Assembly: GCA_029570205.1 (NCBI GenBank)
Contig: JAKQSI010000070.1
Coordinates: 57,263-121,262 of the forward strand
Reading direction: 5' to 3'
DNA: 64,000 nt
Source: Candidatus Omnitrophota bacterium
GTDB taxonomy: Bacteria > Hinthialibacterota > Hinthialibacteria > Hinthialibacterales > JAKPRU01
A model generated the notes under the pieces. It had not been told where the DNA came from. It was given only the letters and a program-made list of their open reading frames with translations, and made no database searches. The translations under genes were made by a program, and so were the position numbers. Below, one piece after another: positions 35,607 through 44,072 of this stretch (position 1 is its first letter; each line of letters begins with the position of its first letter).

Positions 35607-35989
35607 CGGTTTGGTATCCTATCTATTCCCCCTCGGTTCCCGTATTTGGGATTGTACCGGCCCTGCTCTCGGAATCTATCGCGCATGTCACGCCTATTCC
35701 CGAAGCGGAGATAGCTTTCAAAAATATCCCCCGTTCCCGAGACACGCAGGTCCTTTTGTTCCTGCAGCAGAGTGTTCAGTTTACCTTGGTGTTCCCGGCG
35801 CCGGACTCGCGCGTGTACTTCTTCCCTGGGATTCTCGAATTTTCCCGACGCCAAGAGGATATTCGGGCGCTCTCTGTCTTTCTCTGCCTGTACGGAGATT
35901 GAGAAAGGACGTCGAGCAAAGGCGGTCATCAGTCCCGCTCCTGCGCAGACTGTGCCTTTCAGGAACCGGCGTCTTTTTATTATGCCCAT
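35603..35989 (-). pseudogene. sulfatase relic: Tat signal plus C-terminal tail, catalytic core deleted
   Basis: 128-residue open frame from ATG 35989 with a proper GAAGGAG site. It starts with a twin-arginine signal (KRRRFLKGTVCAGAGLMTAF), continues to the sulfatase opening RPNILL, and then jumps directly into sequence that looks like the C-terminal end of the same family (QEQKDLRVSGTGDIFESY, compare the usual DPRVxGxGDIFDxYPxY). About 350 residues, including the formylglycine site CxPSR, are missing, yet the frame is intact and the stop overlaps the next gene's ATG. It could be a recent in-frame deletion product that keeps translational coupling. It cannot be an active sulfatase. Confidence 0.7.
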
Positions 35990-36125
35990 CGGAATCTCTC
36001 CTTCGGCTGATGGGACCAATTTTAGGCTGCACTTGTACAATGTCAATAACGATGGAGAAACGCGGCGCTTGACAGATCTGCGGATAAAAGTTACAAGAAG
36101 AGGTCCTGGTGGCGAATTGGCCATG

Positions 36126-36164
36126 TTACAACCCTCACCCCAACATTTTCTTCCGGTGGGAGAG
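36126..36164. repeat. CCCTCACCCC / GGGAGAGGG dispersed repeat
   Basis: Inverted relative to the copy at 29.6 kb: CAACCCTCACCCCAACATTT, then CTTCCGGTGGGAGAGGG. It lies in the space between the sulfatase relic and the divergent UroD-like gene. Confidence 0.75.
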
Positions 36165-36226
36165 GGACGCATCCGGGTGGGTGTCGGACTCGCCCGTACT
36201 TTTGACACAGCAGAGTGTGCGCCGCC

Positions 36227-37318
36227 ATGAATTCCAAGGAACGTGTACATCGTGCGCTGCGACGGGAACCGGTGGACCGGGTTCCTGTGTTTATGTGGTT
36301 TCATCCGGAGACCGCGAAACGGTTCGCGGCTCGGCTCGATATTCCGGTCAGTCGCCTGCCGGAGGCCATGGGGGATGATATCCGGCAGACTTGGGTGAAT
36401 AACAACTACGCCATGGAGGGCATTGTTCATCAATACAACGGTGAGTCGCATGTCGATGAATGGGGAGTTCGGTGGGTAAAGGACGGTCCGTTTAACCAAG
36501 CCGTTGAATTTCCCCTGGCGAACCTGAGCGCGGATGAGGTTCGGGCGTATCGCTTCCCGGTGGATCGCCTGGAGTACCTCCTGTCGCTAATGAACCCCAT
36601 TCTTGCGCAGCGCGAGGACTATTTCATCGGCTGCGATGTTTCGCCGTGCGTGTTTGAGATGTACTGGCGTCTGCGCGGCATGGAGCAGACGCTGTTGGAT
36701 ATTGCGCTGGAACCGGAACTCACACGGGACATGTTCAACCGATGCGCCGAGTTTGCACGGCTTCTCTCTAAAGAGGCCTGCAAGCGGTTCCCGCTGGACT
36801 GGCTGTGGACGGGCGACGACGTGGCCGGGCAGGAGGGCCTCCTGTTCAGCCGTAACCGGTGGCGCGACCTTGTTATGCCGGGCCTCGCGCGGATATTCGC
36901 CGTCGGCAAGGAACACCACTTGTGGGTCGCCTGCCATTGCTGCGGCGCGCTCTACCCGATTATCGCCGACCTGATCGAGATCGGCCTGGATGTTCTCAAT
37001 CCCATCCAGTGTAACTGTAGAGGAATGAACCCGTTCGACTTGAAGCGTGAATTCGGCGACCGCCTCGCATTTATGGGCGGCGTGGATACACAACAACTCC
37101 TGCCGTTCGGAACAGCGAAAGAAGTTCGGATGGAAACCGAGCGGTTGATGGATGGAATGACTACAGACGGTGGCGGCTACATTTTAGCCGCATCCCACAC
37201 CATCCCTCCGGAAACGCCGGATGAGAATATCTTTGCGCTCTACCAGGCTGCGGGAATCGGTCGGGAGGAGATCCTGGACCGCGCGGCAGAGATACGGAAG
37301 TCCTGTGGCGCCGATTAG
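36227..37318 (+). CDS. uroporphyrinogen decarboxylase-like methyltransferase
   Basis: 363 residues of the UroD family, non-HemE branch. It starts MNSKERVHRALRREPVDRVP, lacks the RQAGRY motif, and has HLWVACHCCGALYPIIADLI and LAFMGGVDTQQLLPFG, which are typical of corrinoid-dependent methyltransferases such as MtaA-like proteins; the His/Cys cluster (HCC) could bind zinc. It is only distantly similar to the gene at 7.6-8.6 kb. ATG 36227 is used; the ribosome site is weak, and an earlier in-frame start at 36215 would add four residues. Substrate and corrinoid partner are unknown. It is divergent from the sulfatase-relic operon. Confidence 0.78.
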   Translation: MNSKERVHRALRREPVDRVPVFMWFHPETAKRFAARLDIPVSRLPEAMGDDIRQTWVNNNYAMEGIVHQYNGESHVDEWGVRWVKDGPFNQAVEFPLANLSADEVRAYRFPVDRLEYLLSLMNPILAQREDYFIGCDVSPCVFEMYWRLRGMEQTLLDIALEPELTRDMFNRCAEFARLLSKEACKRFPLDWLWTGDDVAGQEGLLFSRNRWRDLVMPGLARIFAVGKEHHLWVACHCCGALYPIIADLIEIGLDVLNPIQCNCRGMNPFDLKREFGDRLAFMGGVDTQQLLPFGTAKEVRMETERLMDGMTTDGGGYILAASHTIPPETPDENIFALYQAAGIGREEILDRAAEIRKSCGAD

Positions 37319-37333
37319 CAACGTGTCTCAGCC

Positions 37334-37412
37334 GTCATTCCGGTGAAAGCCGGAATCCTCGCAGCGCGGCAGGGCGTATATGTAGATCGCAGGGCGCCCC
37401 TGCGATCTACAT
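37334..37412. repeat. GTCATTCCGG...GCCGGAATCC repeat and a 15-bp perfect hairpin
   Basis: 37334-37358 is a GTCATTCCGGTGAAAGCCGG-type copy. 37380-37394 (ATGTAGATCGCAGGG) pairs perfectly with 37398-37412 around a CGC loop, a REP-like structure with no T-tract. Both lie between two convergent genes. Confidence 0.8.
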
Positions 37413-37453
37413 GTACGATCTTGGCCGCCCCTCCTCTCTACCCATTCTCTACC

Positions 37454-38719
37454 TCATTGCTTGATTCCCGCCGGGACCGGGCAACTGTCTACAAACGCGA
37501 GCGCCTTTTCGATATAGATTTCCCCCGTCATCTCCCCGAGACTTGTGCGCGAAATGTACTCATAACGTTTAAAACTGTTAAAATCGACCTTTGTCAATAT
37601 GTAGCCAAATGCGTCATTCGTCAAGCCAAAAAGGAAGTTGCACTCCCCGTGCATCTTTCGTTTCAAATAGTAGCCGATATTCGGCAGGGCTTCCCCCGGA
37701 ATGGTCAGTATTTGCGCATGGCCCAGGTTGATCACATTCACCTGGGTAGACACCGTTGCATCCTGACCCAGTTCGTACCCCAGAGGAGAATTGCGTACAA
37801 TTGCGCGCATCATGGGCGAGTCGATCGGAAAGACAATCTGTGTTGCGGCACAAAAGAGATCCGGGTCTTTTTGTACAGGAGCATCGGCGATAATCCGAAG
37901 GCTCTCATCCGCGAGCAAGTTCCCGATACGGACACATTCCTCCCACGTCTGCACATCCTTCCCGTTTGCTCCTCGGCAGTCTGCCGTCACCATCCCGCCC
38001 TGAGCGCTGTTCATAAATATCCCAATTCCACCGCCCCTTTCGGCGATTCGATCATATAACGGCCCGACCAGGTCCGGACTGAGAATCTTGCGGTCCGGTC
38101 CCAGGACTTCGGGATGGATTGCATAGTTCACCAACGTGGCGACAGGCGTTCCGTCCTCCCGAAGACACTGGAGAACATTACAACGCCGGTCGTATAATTG
38201 CTCCGCATAGTAGTTGTATGCAATTTTGCCCCTGGCCTCGCCTGTCGCGATTTTAATAGAAACCGGCTGCATCCGGCTTAAGGCGTCTTCGATGGCCCCT
38301 GCGGTCTCTTTGCATACCCGCTCCAGGTAGTTCACATCTGCGCCACAATTGCCTTTTTCATCTGCGAATCCATAGCAATCCGGAGCGCTGTGCGTGTGCG
38401 TTGCGCCGATCAAGATATTCTCCGGCGGTATGTCCTTTACCATCGCGCGTACCCGATTTCCCAAAACAGCCGGGAAACCGAGGAAATCGGTGGCGACAAT
38501 CGCGACGGTTGTATGGTCGTTTTTCAGGACCAATGCCCGCACCGTTAATTCGCCTATCTTTGTTTCAACAGGCTCGGACGGGCCGACACCGCCGGAAATC
38601 GGTAATAACGGGTCTGGGGTAACAATACGAAATGCGATACCGGCCTGGAAATCTGCGAAGGCGGATAGACACGAGAATAGAACGACAATCACAGCGGAGA
38701 CAATGATGTATTTCTTCAT
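37454..38719 (-). CDS. exported neutral ceramidase-like hydrolase
   Basis: 421 residues. ATG 38719 is chosen over ATG 38773: GAGGTG lies upstream and the signal peptide MKKYIIVSAVIVVLFSCLSA starts there. The mature part has the same family features as the cytoplasmic paralogue at 14.2 kb: FRIVTPDPLLPISGG, the metal motif ATHTHSAPDCYG, VNYAIHPEVLG and MNSAQGGMV. A metal-dependent amidase or esterase on the cell surface is likely; ceramide itself is unproven. It is convergent with the UroD-like gene and followed upstream by a repeat-rich spacer. Confidence 0.85.
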   Translation of the reverse strand: MKKYIIVSAVIVVLFSCLSAFADFQAGIAFRIVTPDPLLPISGGVGPSEPVETKIGELTVRALVLKNDHTTVAIVATDFLGFPAVLGNRVRAMVKDIPPENILIGATHTHSAPDCYGFADEKGNCGADVNYLERVCKETAGAIEDALSRMQPVSIKIATGEARGKIAYNYYAEQLYDRRCNVLQCLREDGTPVATLVNYAIHPEVLGPDRKILSPDLVGPLYDRIAERGGGIGIFMNSAQGGMVTADCRGANGKDVQTWEECVRIGNLLADESLRIIADAPVQKDPDLFCAATQIVFPIDSPMMRAIVRNSPLGYELGQDATVSTQVNVINLGHAQILTIPGEALPNIGYYLKRKMHGECNFLFGLTNDAFGYILTKVDFNSFKRYEYISRTSLGEMTGEIYIEKALAFVDSCPVPAGIKQ

Positions 38720-38744
38720 TTTTTTGAACACCTCGATATTCGCG

Positions 38745-38910
38745 TAGAGGCAATTCGTGAATTGTGCCAACACATTCGTGAATTGTCCCTACATATATGT
38801 CTTCCGGTTTCTGCCACCGGCAAGATGCCTGTGCCACCCTCTTTTTCCTCCCCTCTCTCCTACTCTCTCCCCCTCTCCATACTTGGAGAGGGGGCCGGGG
38901 GGTGAGGATT
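38745..38910. repeat. repeat-rich spacer: AATTCGTGAATTG duplication and CCCCTCTCC inverted repeat
   Basis: ATTCGTGAATTGTGCC is followed by a near copy. GCCACCGGCAAGATGCC is near 38814. CCCCTCTCCATACTTGGAGAGG is followed by GGGCCGGGGGGTGAGG at 38865-38906. No gene. Confidence 0.7.
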
Positions 38911-38958
38911 TGGGGGCAGGATTTCCCCAAGGGCCGGGATCAAGGACCTCTGTAATCA

Positions 38959-39852
38959 TTACGTCAAAAACCGCGATGCCGTGTCAATCGCTTTCTGCGC
39001 CGTCAGTAACGGATCGGCGTCCTGGATTTCCTTGTTGAATAACTCGACGGAAAAATAGCCGTTGTATTTTTTTCCCCTTAATCCACGAAGAATGTCTGTT
39101 ATGGGGATGACCCCCTCCCCGGGAAAGACGCGATCCTTATCGGCAAGAATCTCGCGGGGACCGCCGGGGGCATCGTGGAAATGGACATGTTCCAGTTCGC
39201 CCTCACGAAGGAGATCCAAATCCTCCATTTTGCTCTGTCCGATCCAGAAATGGAAAAAGTCGAACAGGGGACGCACATTGGGATGGTCTGCGCCCCGCGT
39301 TAAAGACAGCGCGGTCGGTAAAGTTCCCATAAACCGCTGCATTCGGATAAACTCGATAACAATAATTACACCGAATTCCCGGCCGATTTCGCCCAGCTGC
39401 CGCACGTTCTCGACGCCGCGCTTGTAATCATCCAGCGTGTATTGTTCCTGCGTAAAGGAATGGACAACAAAGCGTTCAATGCCGAGCGCGCCGACCAGTT
39501 CCAGATTCGCTTTTAGTTGCTCGACCCGCTGATCGTGATCCTCGCGAGGCTCGATCAGTTCCCCCATGCAGCAGGAGCAGGGAGCATGAAGTCCCAGATC
39601 CGAAAGGAGCTGCTTTGCCGTGGAGACCGACTCTTTCTCCACATAAGGACGGATTTTGTGAATCCAGGGTTCGACATGGCGAATTCCCGCCTTGGAGTAT
39701 GCCTTCATGCACACATCGAAATCGTGCGACATGGAGGAAGATTCGTTCAAGCAGAGCCTCTCGGCATACGCGGGGGATTGTGAATCCGCCAGGGAGTCTG
39801 TCATAGCAAGTCCTGCCATGCCGGTGTATTTCAAAAAATTACGTCTGTCCAT
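38959..39852 (-). CDS. Tat-exported sugar-phosphate isomerase/epimerase-like TIM barrel
   Basis: 297 residues. The start MDRRNFLKYTGMAGLAMT is a short twin-arginine signal. The body is a xylose-isomerase-like TIM barrel (IRHVEPWIHKI, RFVVHSFTQEQY, VIIVIEFIRM, LFDFFHFWIGQ, LEHVHFHDAPGG, NGYFSVELFNKE), where Glu, Asp and His residues at strand ends form the metal site. It is predicted to isomerise or epimerise a sugar or keto-polyol. It is immediately downstream of feoB (30 bp gap, same strand), but the link to iron transport is probably accidental. Its right-hand neighbour, the ceramidase-like gene, is a second exported enzyme. Confidence 0.82.
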   Translation of the reverse strand: MDRRNFLKYTGMAGLAMTDSLADSQSPAYAERLCLNESSSMSHDFDVCMKAYSKAGIRHVEPWIHKIRPYVEKESVSTAKQLLSDLGLHAPCSCCMGELIEPREDHDQRVEQLKANLELVGALGIERFVVHSFTQEQYTLDDYKRGVENVRQLGEIGREFGVIIVIEFIRMQRFMGTLPTALSLTRGADHPNVRPLFDFFHFWIGQSKMEDLDLLREGELEHVHFHDAPGGPREILADKDRVFPGEGVIPITDILRGLRGKKYNGYFSVELFNKEIQDADPLLTAQKAIDTASRFLT

Positions 39853-39882
39853 TGTGTCCTGTTCCTTTAATTGAAATCAGAA

Positions 39883-42108
39883 TTATAGAAGTAATTGAAT
39901 CAATCGCCAGGTGTGGGTTACAAAAAAACAAACGATAATTCCAATGGCGACGGGCAGGAGAGCCGACACGGCGGCCCATTTCCCGCTGCCGGTTTCCTTA
40001 TAGATTGTATAGATAGCTGTCGAGCAGGGATTGTGAAGAAGGCAGAACAGCAGAAGATTGATCGCTGTAAGCATGGTCCATCCGCCCTGGCGCAGAATAT
40101 CCGCGATGGCCTCGTGGGATTGCATCTCAAACAACACTCCCGAGCCTTCCCCGACACCGTGAATTCCCCCGACCAGAACGGTCAACATGAGAATAGTCGG
40201 AATGACAATCTCATTAGCCGGAATGGCGATGATGTACGCGAGAAGGATCACGCCGTTCAGGCCGATGAGAAAACCGAACGGATCGAGGAATCGAATAAGA
40301 TGCTCACCAAGGGAAATCCCGCCGATTGTTACATTAGCAGTCAGCCAGATTACCGCGCCGGCCGGGAAAGCAAACACGATCGCGCGCCAGAGAACGTAAA
40401 CGGTCCGGTCGATCAGCGACGTGTATAGCGTCTCAAGAATCTTCGGAGGACGATATGGGGGCAGTTCAAGGCTATAAATGGAAGCCTGGCCGCGTAGAAC
40501 CGTATTCGACAGAACCCAGGAAGTGAGAAATGTGAATCCTATCCCGATCAAAACAATCACCATGACCACGGCTGAAGAGACAACGGAAGCAATAACAGGG
40601 GATGCGAAAGCACTGCCGAAGAAAATTGTAGCGATCAGGAACAATGTGGGCCAGCGACCGTTACAGACGGCGAAATTGTTGGTAATGATTGCGAGGAGTC
40701 GTTCGCGGGGGCTGTCGATAATGCGGCACGCGACCGCTCCGGCGGCGTTACATCCGTATCCCATGCTCATGGTCAGCGCCTGCTTTCCGTGCGCGCCGAC
40801 CTTCTTGAACAGATTATCCAGATTAAATGCGACACGGGGAAGGTAACCGAAATCCTCACACAGCGTGAATAACGGAAAGAAGATCGCCATCGGGGGCAGC
40901 ATCACACTCACTACCCACGCCGTCGCCAGGTAACAACCGTCGATCAACACTCCCGACAACCACCAGGGCAAGGCGAGCACAGAGGCAAGTGTATTTAGTA
41001 GAGGATGAATTGTGTCAATCAGAACATAAGAAAGCATGGAGGAGGGGACATTCGCGCCAGAAATGGTGATCCAGAAGACAAGCGCCAGAAGAAGAAACAT
41101 GATGGGGAATCCGGTGAGGCGGCTTGTAACAAGACGATCAAGGAGTCGATCCCAATCCCGGCCGGGTTTCTTTTCGGAGACATGGACAGCCCGGCCGGCG
41201 ATCCGGGCGGCTTCTTCGTAAATGGACTCCATGAGCGAATCGTGAAAGTTGTCTCCGAGTGTCCAGCGCAATCGGGTTGCTGTTGTAAGGATATCGTCAC
41301 AATGGCCTGTTCGCTCAGAAGGCAGTCTTTCTGCCGTCCGTACCAGTTCGCCGGTTCGCACGGCGTCGATCATGCGTGTGTCGTGTTCCAACAGGCGAAG
41401 GGCTACCCATCTGGCATTGGCCAGATCCGGGTAAGCAATCTGTAATTTCTCTACTAATGTATTTAATGCCTGTTTCAGGGCCGGGGATTCGTTCTGAATA
41501 CGGTGAGGTGTGCAACAGCGTCGGCCGGACGCCACCTCGGTAATTCGTTGTTGGAGAAGATCGAGTCCTTCTTTTCGCCGCGCGGCCGCGCCGACCACCG
41601 GTATCCCCAAGTCATGTTCGAGTCTGGCGACATCTACCGTCATACCATTGCGACGTGCCTCATCCATCAGATTAACGCAGAGCACGGCGCGGTCCGTGAT
41701 TTCGAGTACCTGCAAAACCAGGTTCAGGTTGCGTTCAAGGCGGGTGGCGTCGACGACAATTGCGGTGACATCGGGGCGTCCAAACAAAATAAAATCACGC
41801 GCGATTTCCTCATCGGTACTCGCGGAGAGGAGAGAATAGGTTCCGGGCAGATCGACGATCTTATATTTCTTGCCATTGTATTGAAATACGCCTTCGGCCC
41901 GGCCCACTGTTTTGCCCGGCCAGTTTCCGGTATGCTGCCGCAAACCGGTAAGGCTGTTGAATACGGTACTCTTTCCGGTGTTCGGGTTACCGGCCAGAGC
42001 GACAACATAATCACAGTCCGTTGTGTCCATTTCCAGTCGGCGGATGTCGGGAGCGCTGCACAGCCCGCAGGAGGCATCCGTTGCGGCGGGGTTCGGCAGG
42101 GTAGTCAT
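39883..42108 (-). CDS. feoB: ferrous iron (or manganese) transporter FeoB
   Basis: 741 residues. The N-terminal G domain has GNPNTGKST (~40), DLPGTYS (~86) and NLMDE (~146). About eight membrane helices follow with the Gate domains, including VCNGRWPTLFLIA, the cysteine-containing pore motif of the CNGR-type branch. An N-terminal SCGLC pair is unusual. FeoB moves ferrous iron across the inner membrane. The start ATG 42108 overlaps the stop of the regulator gene as ATGA, so the two are coupled; FeoA is not separate but is fused to that regulator. Annotated as Fe; Mn cannot be excluded. Confidence 0.93.
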   Translation of the reverse strand: MTTLPNPAATDASCGLCSAPDIRRLEMDTTDCDYVVALAGNPNTGKSTVFNSLTGLRQHTGNWPGKTVGRAEGVFQYNGKKYKIVDLPGTYSLLSASTDEEIARDFILFGRPDVTAIVVDATRLERNLNLVLQVLEITDRAVLCVNLMDEARRNGMTVDVARLEHDLGIPVVGAAARRKEGLDLLQQRITEVASGRRCCTPHRIQNESPALKQALNTLVEKLQIAYPDLANARWVALRLLEHDTRMIDAVRTGELVRTAERLPSERTGHCDDILTTATRLRWTLGDNFHDSLMESIYEEAARIAGRAVHVSEKKPGRDWDRLLDRLVTSRLTGFPIMFLLLALVFWITISGANVPSSMLSYVLIDTIHPLLNTLASVLALPWWLSGVLIDGCYLATAWVVSVMLPPMAIFFPLFTLCEDFGYLPRVAFNLDNLFKKVGAHGKQALTMSMGYGCNAAGAVACRIIDSPRERLLAIITNNFAVCNGRWPTLFLIATIFFGSAFASPVIASVVSSAVVMVIVLIGIGFTFLTSWVLSNTVLRGQASIYSLELPPYRPPKILETLYTSLIDRTVYVLWRAIVFAFPAGAVIWLTANVTIGGISLGEHLIRFLDPFGFLIGLNGVILLAYIIAIPANEIVIPTILMLTVLVGGIHGVGEGSGVLFEMQSHEAIADILRQGGWTMLTAINLLLFCLLHNPCSTAIYTIYKETGSGKWAAVSALLPVAIGIIVCFFVTHTWRLIQLLL

Positions 42109-43133
42109 AATGCCGTCTCCCGGACTGTTTCGACGGCGATCTGTTCGGCTAATTCCTCACGGAGTGCGATAAGAGTCCCGCGAACACGGTATGCGATCGG
42201 AGTTCCGAGCGGGTTCTCCAGTTCGGCCCGGAGGACGGTTCCGGGGACGATCCCCAGATCCATGAGGCGACGACGTTCCAGCCCCCGGCACTTGGGGGAC
42301 AGGGAGAGGACACGGGCCGCCTCGCCGATGCGGAGCGAGGCGAGCGTGGCCTGCGAACGCTCCGGCTTGTCTTCTTTGGGCAGTTGCCGCACGGTAATGA
42401 GCGCGGCGACCTCCGGGGATAGGACATGCTCGTCTTCCTGGGAAACAAAGCGAAGCCGTTTATCTGTCTTTTCAAGAATGCGCATCTGCATTCCGGGGTA
42501 GATCCCTTCAGCGACCAGCTGGGAATACAGTTCCGGCGGTTCATCCTCGATATGTGTTACAGCGACAGCATCGCCGACGGAAAATGTGACAATGGCAGAA
42601 CCGACGGGAGGCGAAATCTCGCCGTTCTCGGTGGGAATGGGGTCGCCGTGAGGATCATACAGGGGATTGCCGAGGCGATACGCCAGGTCCGCAATCTCCT
42701 CGGGCGTGGCGGTATGTTCGCGGGCATGGGCCATGGTGTGCCATTCAGAGTTGGGGAAACCGGTCTGGTCCGCGAGAAATCGTTCCCAGAGACGGTGCGC
42801 GCGGACAATGCGGGAGGCGTAAGCGTTTCCCTCGGCGGTCAGGCGGGGAAGGCCCTTCTCAAGGGTAAGAAGACCGCGCAATTCCATGCGTTTCAGTAAG
42901 TCCTCTACAGCGCCGTGTGATAGAGGAAGATCCTCGGTAAGGCTGTCAATCGTTGCGGTTTGAGAGGCGCATTCTTTGTTATAGAGGTGTTTTAGCGCGT
43001 CCTCGATGTGGATACGCTCGGATTCTCTCTGCAACCGGGAGAGACGGCTCAGGAGGCCGCTTTTCGGCCAGAGAATCCAGGCCAGAACAGCGAGGAACCC
43101 GATACCGATCAGCAAGAGCGCGCCAGGATGCAT
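42105..43133 (-). CDS. membrane-anchored DtxR-type metalloregulator fused to FeoA domains
   Basis: 342 residues. A transmembrane helix (about 4-22, LLLIGIGFLAVLAWILW) is followed by a DtxR winged helix (about 40-105) and a metal/dimer domain with HTMAHAREH (132-140) and NPLYDPHG (156-163). The site that is Cys102 in DtxR appears to be His here. Two FeoA/SH3-like domains follow, about 185-250 and 263-336 (RGLERRRLMDLGIVPGT). ATG 43133 is preferred over 43241 because the extension is unconserved. The stop overlaps feoB as ATGA. Two reads are possible: a regulator tethered to the membrane, or a FeoB accessory that lost DNA binding. The fusion places metal sensing beside the transporter. Confidence 0.85.
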   Translation of the reverse strand: MHPGALLLIGIGFLAVLAWILWPKSGLLSRLSRLQRESERIHIEDALKHLYNKECASQTATIDSLTEDLPLSHGAVEDLLKRMELRGLLTLEKGLPRLTAEGNAYASRIVRAHRLWERFLADQTGFPNSEWHTMAHAREHTATPEEIADLAYRLGNPLYDPHGDPIPTENGEISPPVGSAIVTFSVGDAVAVTHIEDEPPELYSQLVAEGIYPGMQMRILEKTDKRLRFVSQEDEHVLSPEVAALITVRQLPKEDKPERSQATLASLRIGEAARVLSLSPKCRGLERRRLMDLGIVPGTVLRAELENPLGTPIAYRVRGTLIALREELAEQIAVETVRETAL

Positions 43134-43261
43134 GAATCCTGCCTTTCCGAGAGTATGCGGAAAAACAATTTGCGCACAGCTTATGAGATTTGATGAGGAG
43201 GATTCAAGGGGAAATCGCCTGTTCCCCCCTATATGTGGCACGGGCGTTCCGCCTGTGATTT

Positions 43262-43289
43262 GTAGGGGCGCACGGCCGTGCGCCCCTAC
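43262..43289. repeat. 28-nt perfect palindrome
   Basis: GTAGGGGCGCACGG and its exact reverse complement side by side. It lies between the FmdE-domain gene and the DtxR-FeoA gene. Related GGCGACGC/GCGTCGCC palindromes occur at 51785-51804. Confidence 0.8.
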
Positions 43290-43325
43290 GCCCTGTCATT
43301 TCCGATTCCGCAATCCACAATCGGA

Positions 43326-43850
43326 TTACTCAATCTCAAACAACTCTTCCGCCTTCATTTTGAAAATCCGGAGGCCGCCTTCTTCCACGTCAACCCCTTC
43401 ATCCGTCCATTTCTTCAGCAATTCTTTGGTGGAGGACTTGAGGGTGTAAGTGACTTTGTTATCCGTACCGTTTTGCGAAATGGTCACTTTGAACTCATCG
43501 GCCTGGACATGCCGAATGTTCTTCTTGCCCATGGTTGCGCCGGTTGCTGCCTGAAGGCCATCGATGATGCAAGATCCGGGTGGCTCCGCCGGGCATTCCA
43601 CCACCACGGTCAAACCGAAATACTTCGGGATTTTATGCACAGTCACCGCATGTTCGCCCATGCGTGCCCCCATTGCCACATTCGGTCCCAGATGTCCATG
43701 GAATCTTTCCAGTTCCTCTACGGTGACGGGGTGAAACTCCACTTTGGAGTGCATCTCCGTGTGGGAATGCGTTTCCGTTTTTGATGCGGGAATGGTCATG
43801 GTGAGTAATCCTAACGCTGTGATCGGAATGAATAACGCCCAGGTTTTCAT
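43326..43850 (-). CDS. exported FmdE-domain protein
   Basis: 174 residues. ATG 43850 is set by GGAGGCAAAA directly before it and by the signal peptide MKTWALFIPITALGLLTMT. Behind the signal lies a His-rich stretch (THSHTEMHSKVEFHPVT), then an FmdE-type domain with the ELERFHGHLGPNVAMGARMG motif and the ECPAEPPGSCIIDGLQAATG zinc-ligand region. FmdE was named in formylmethanofuran dehydrogenase, but free-standing, exported versions are of unknown function and may bind metal or a pterin. No methanofuran genes are visible. It is next to the iron transport genes and on the same strand. Confidence 0.82.
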   Translation of the reverse strand: MKTWALFIPITALGLLTMTIPASKTETHSHTEMHSKVEFHPVTVEELERFHGHLGPNVAMGARMGEHAVTVHKIPKYFGLTVVVECPAEPPGSCIIDGLQAATGATMGKKNIRHVQADEFKVTISQNGTDNKVTYTLKSSTKELLKKWTDEGVDVEEGGLRIFKMKAEELFEIE

Positions 43851-43923
43851 TTTTGCCTCCGAACGATTGGTTTCATTTGTGTTCCACAGGCTGGAAACCT
43901 GTGCCATCCACTTTATGGACGCT

Positions 43924-43984
43924 GAATGACGGCTTTCGCCGGAATGACGGCTTTCGCCGGAATGACGGCTTTCGCCCGGATGAC
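43924..43984. repeat. tandem copies of the GAATGACGGCTTTCGCCG repeat
   Basis: Three consecutive units ATGACGGCTTTCGCCGGA (last one CGCCCGGA) starting at about 43924, the tandem form of the repeat at 29.6, 37.3 and 47.9 kb. Confidence 0.85.
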
Positions 43985-44024
43985 CGTAGGGGCAGCCTGT
44001 GCAACCTTCCGGAGATCGCCTCTT

Positions 44025-44066
44025 CCCCCCTCTCCATGCCTGGAGACAGGGCCGGGGGGTGAGGAA
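44025..44066. repeat. CCCCTCTCC / GGGGGGTGAGG dispersed repeat
   Basis: CCCCTCTCCATGCCTGGAGACAGG followed by GCCGGGGGGTGAGG, close to the copy at 38865-38906. It abuts the 3' end of kdgK. Confidence 0.8.
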
Positions 44067-44072
44067 ATAATC

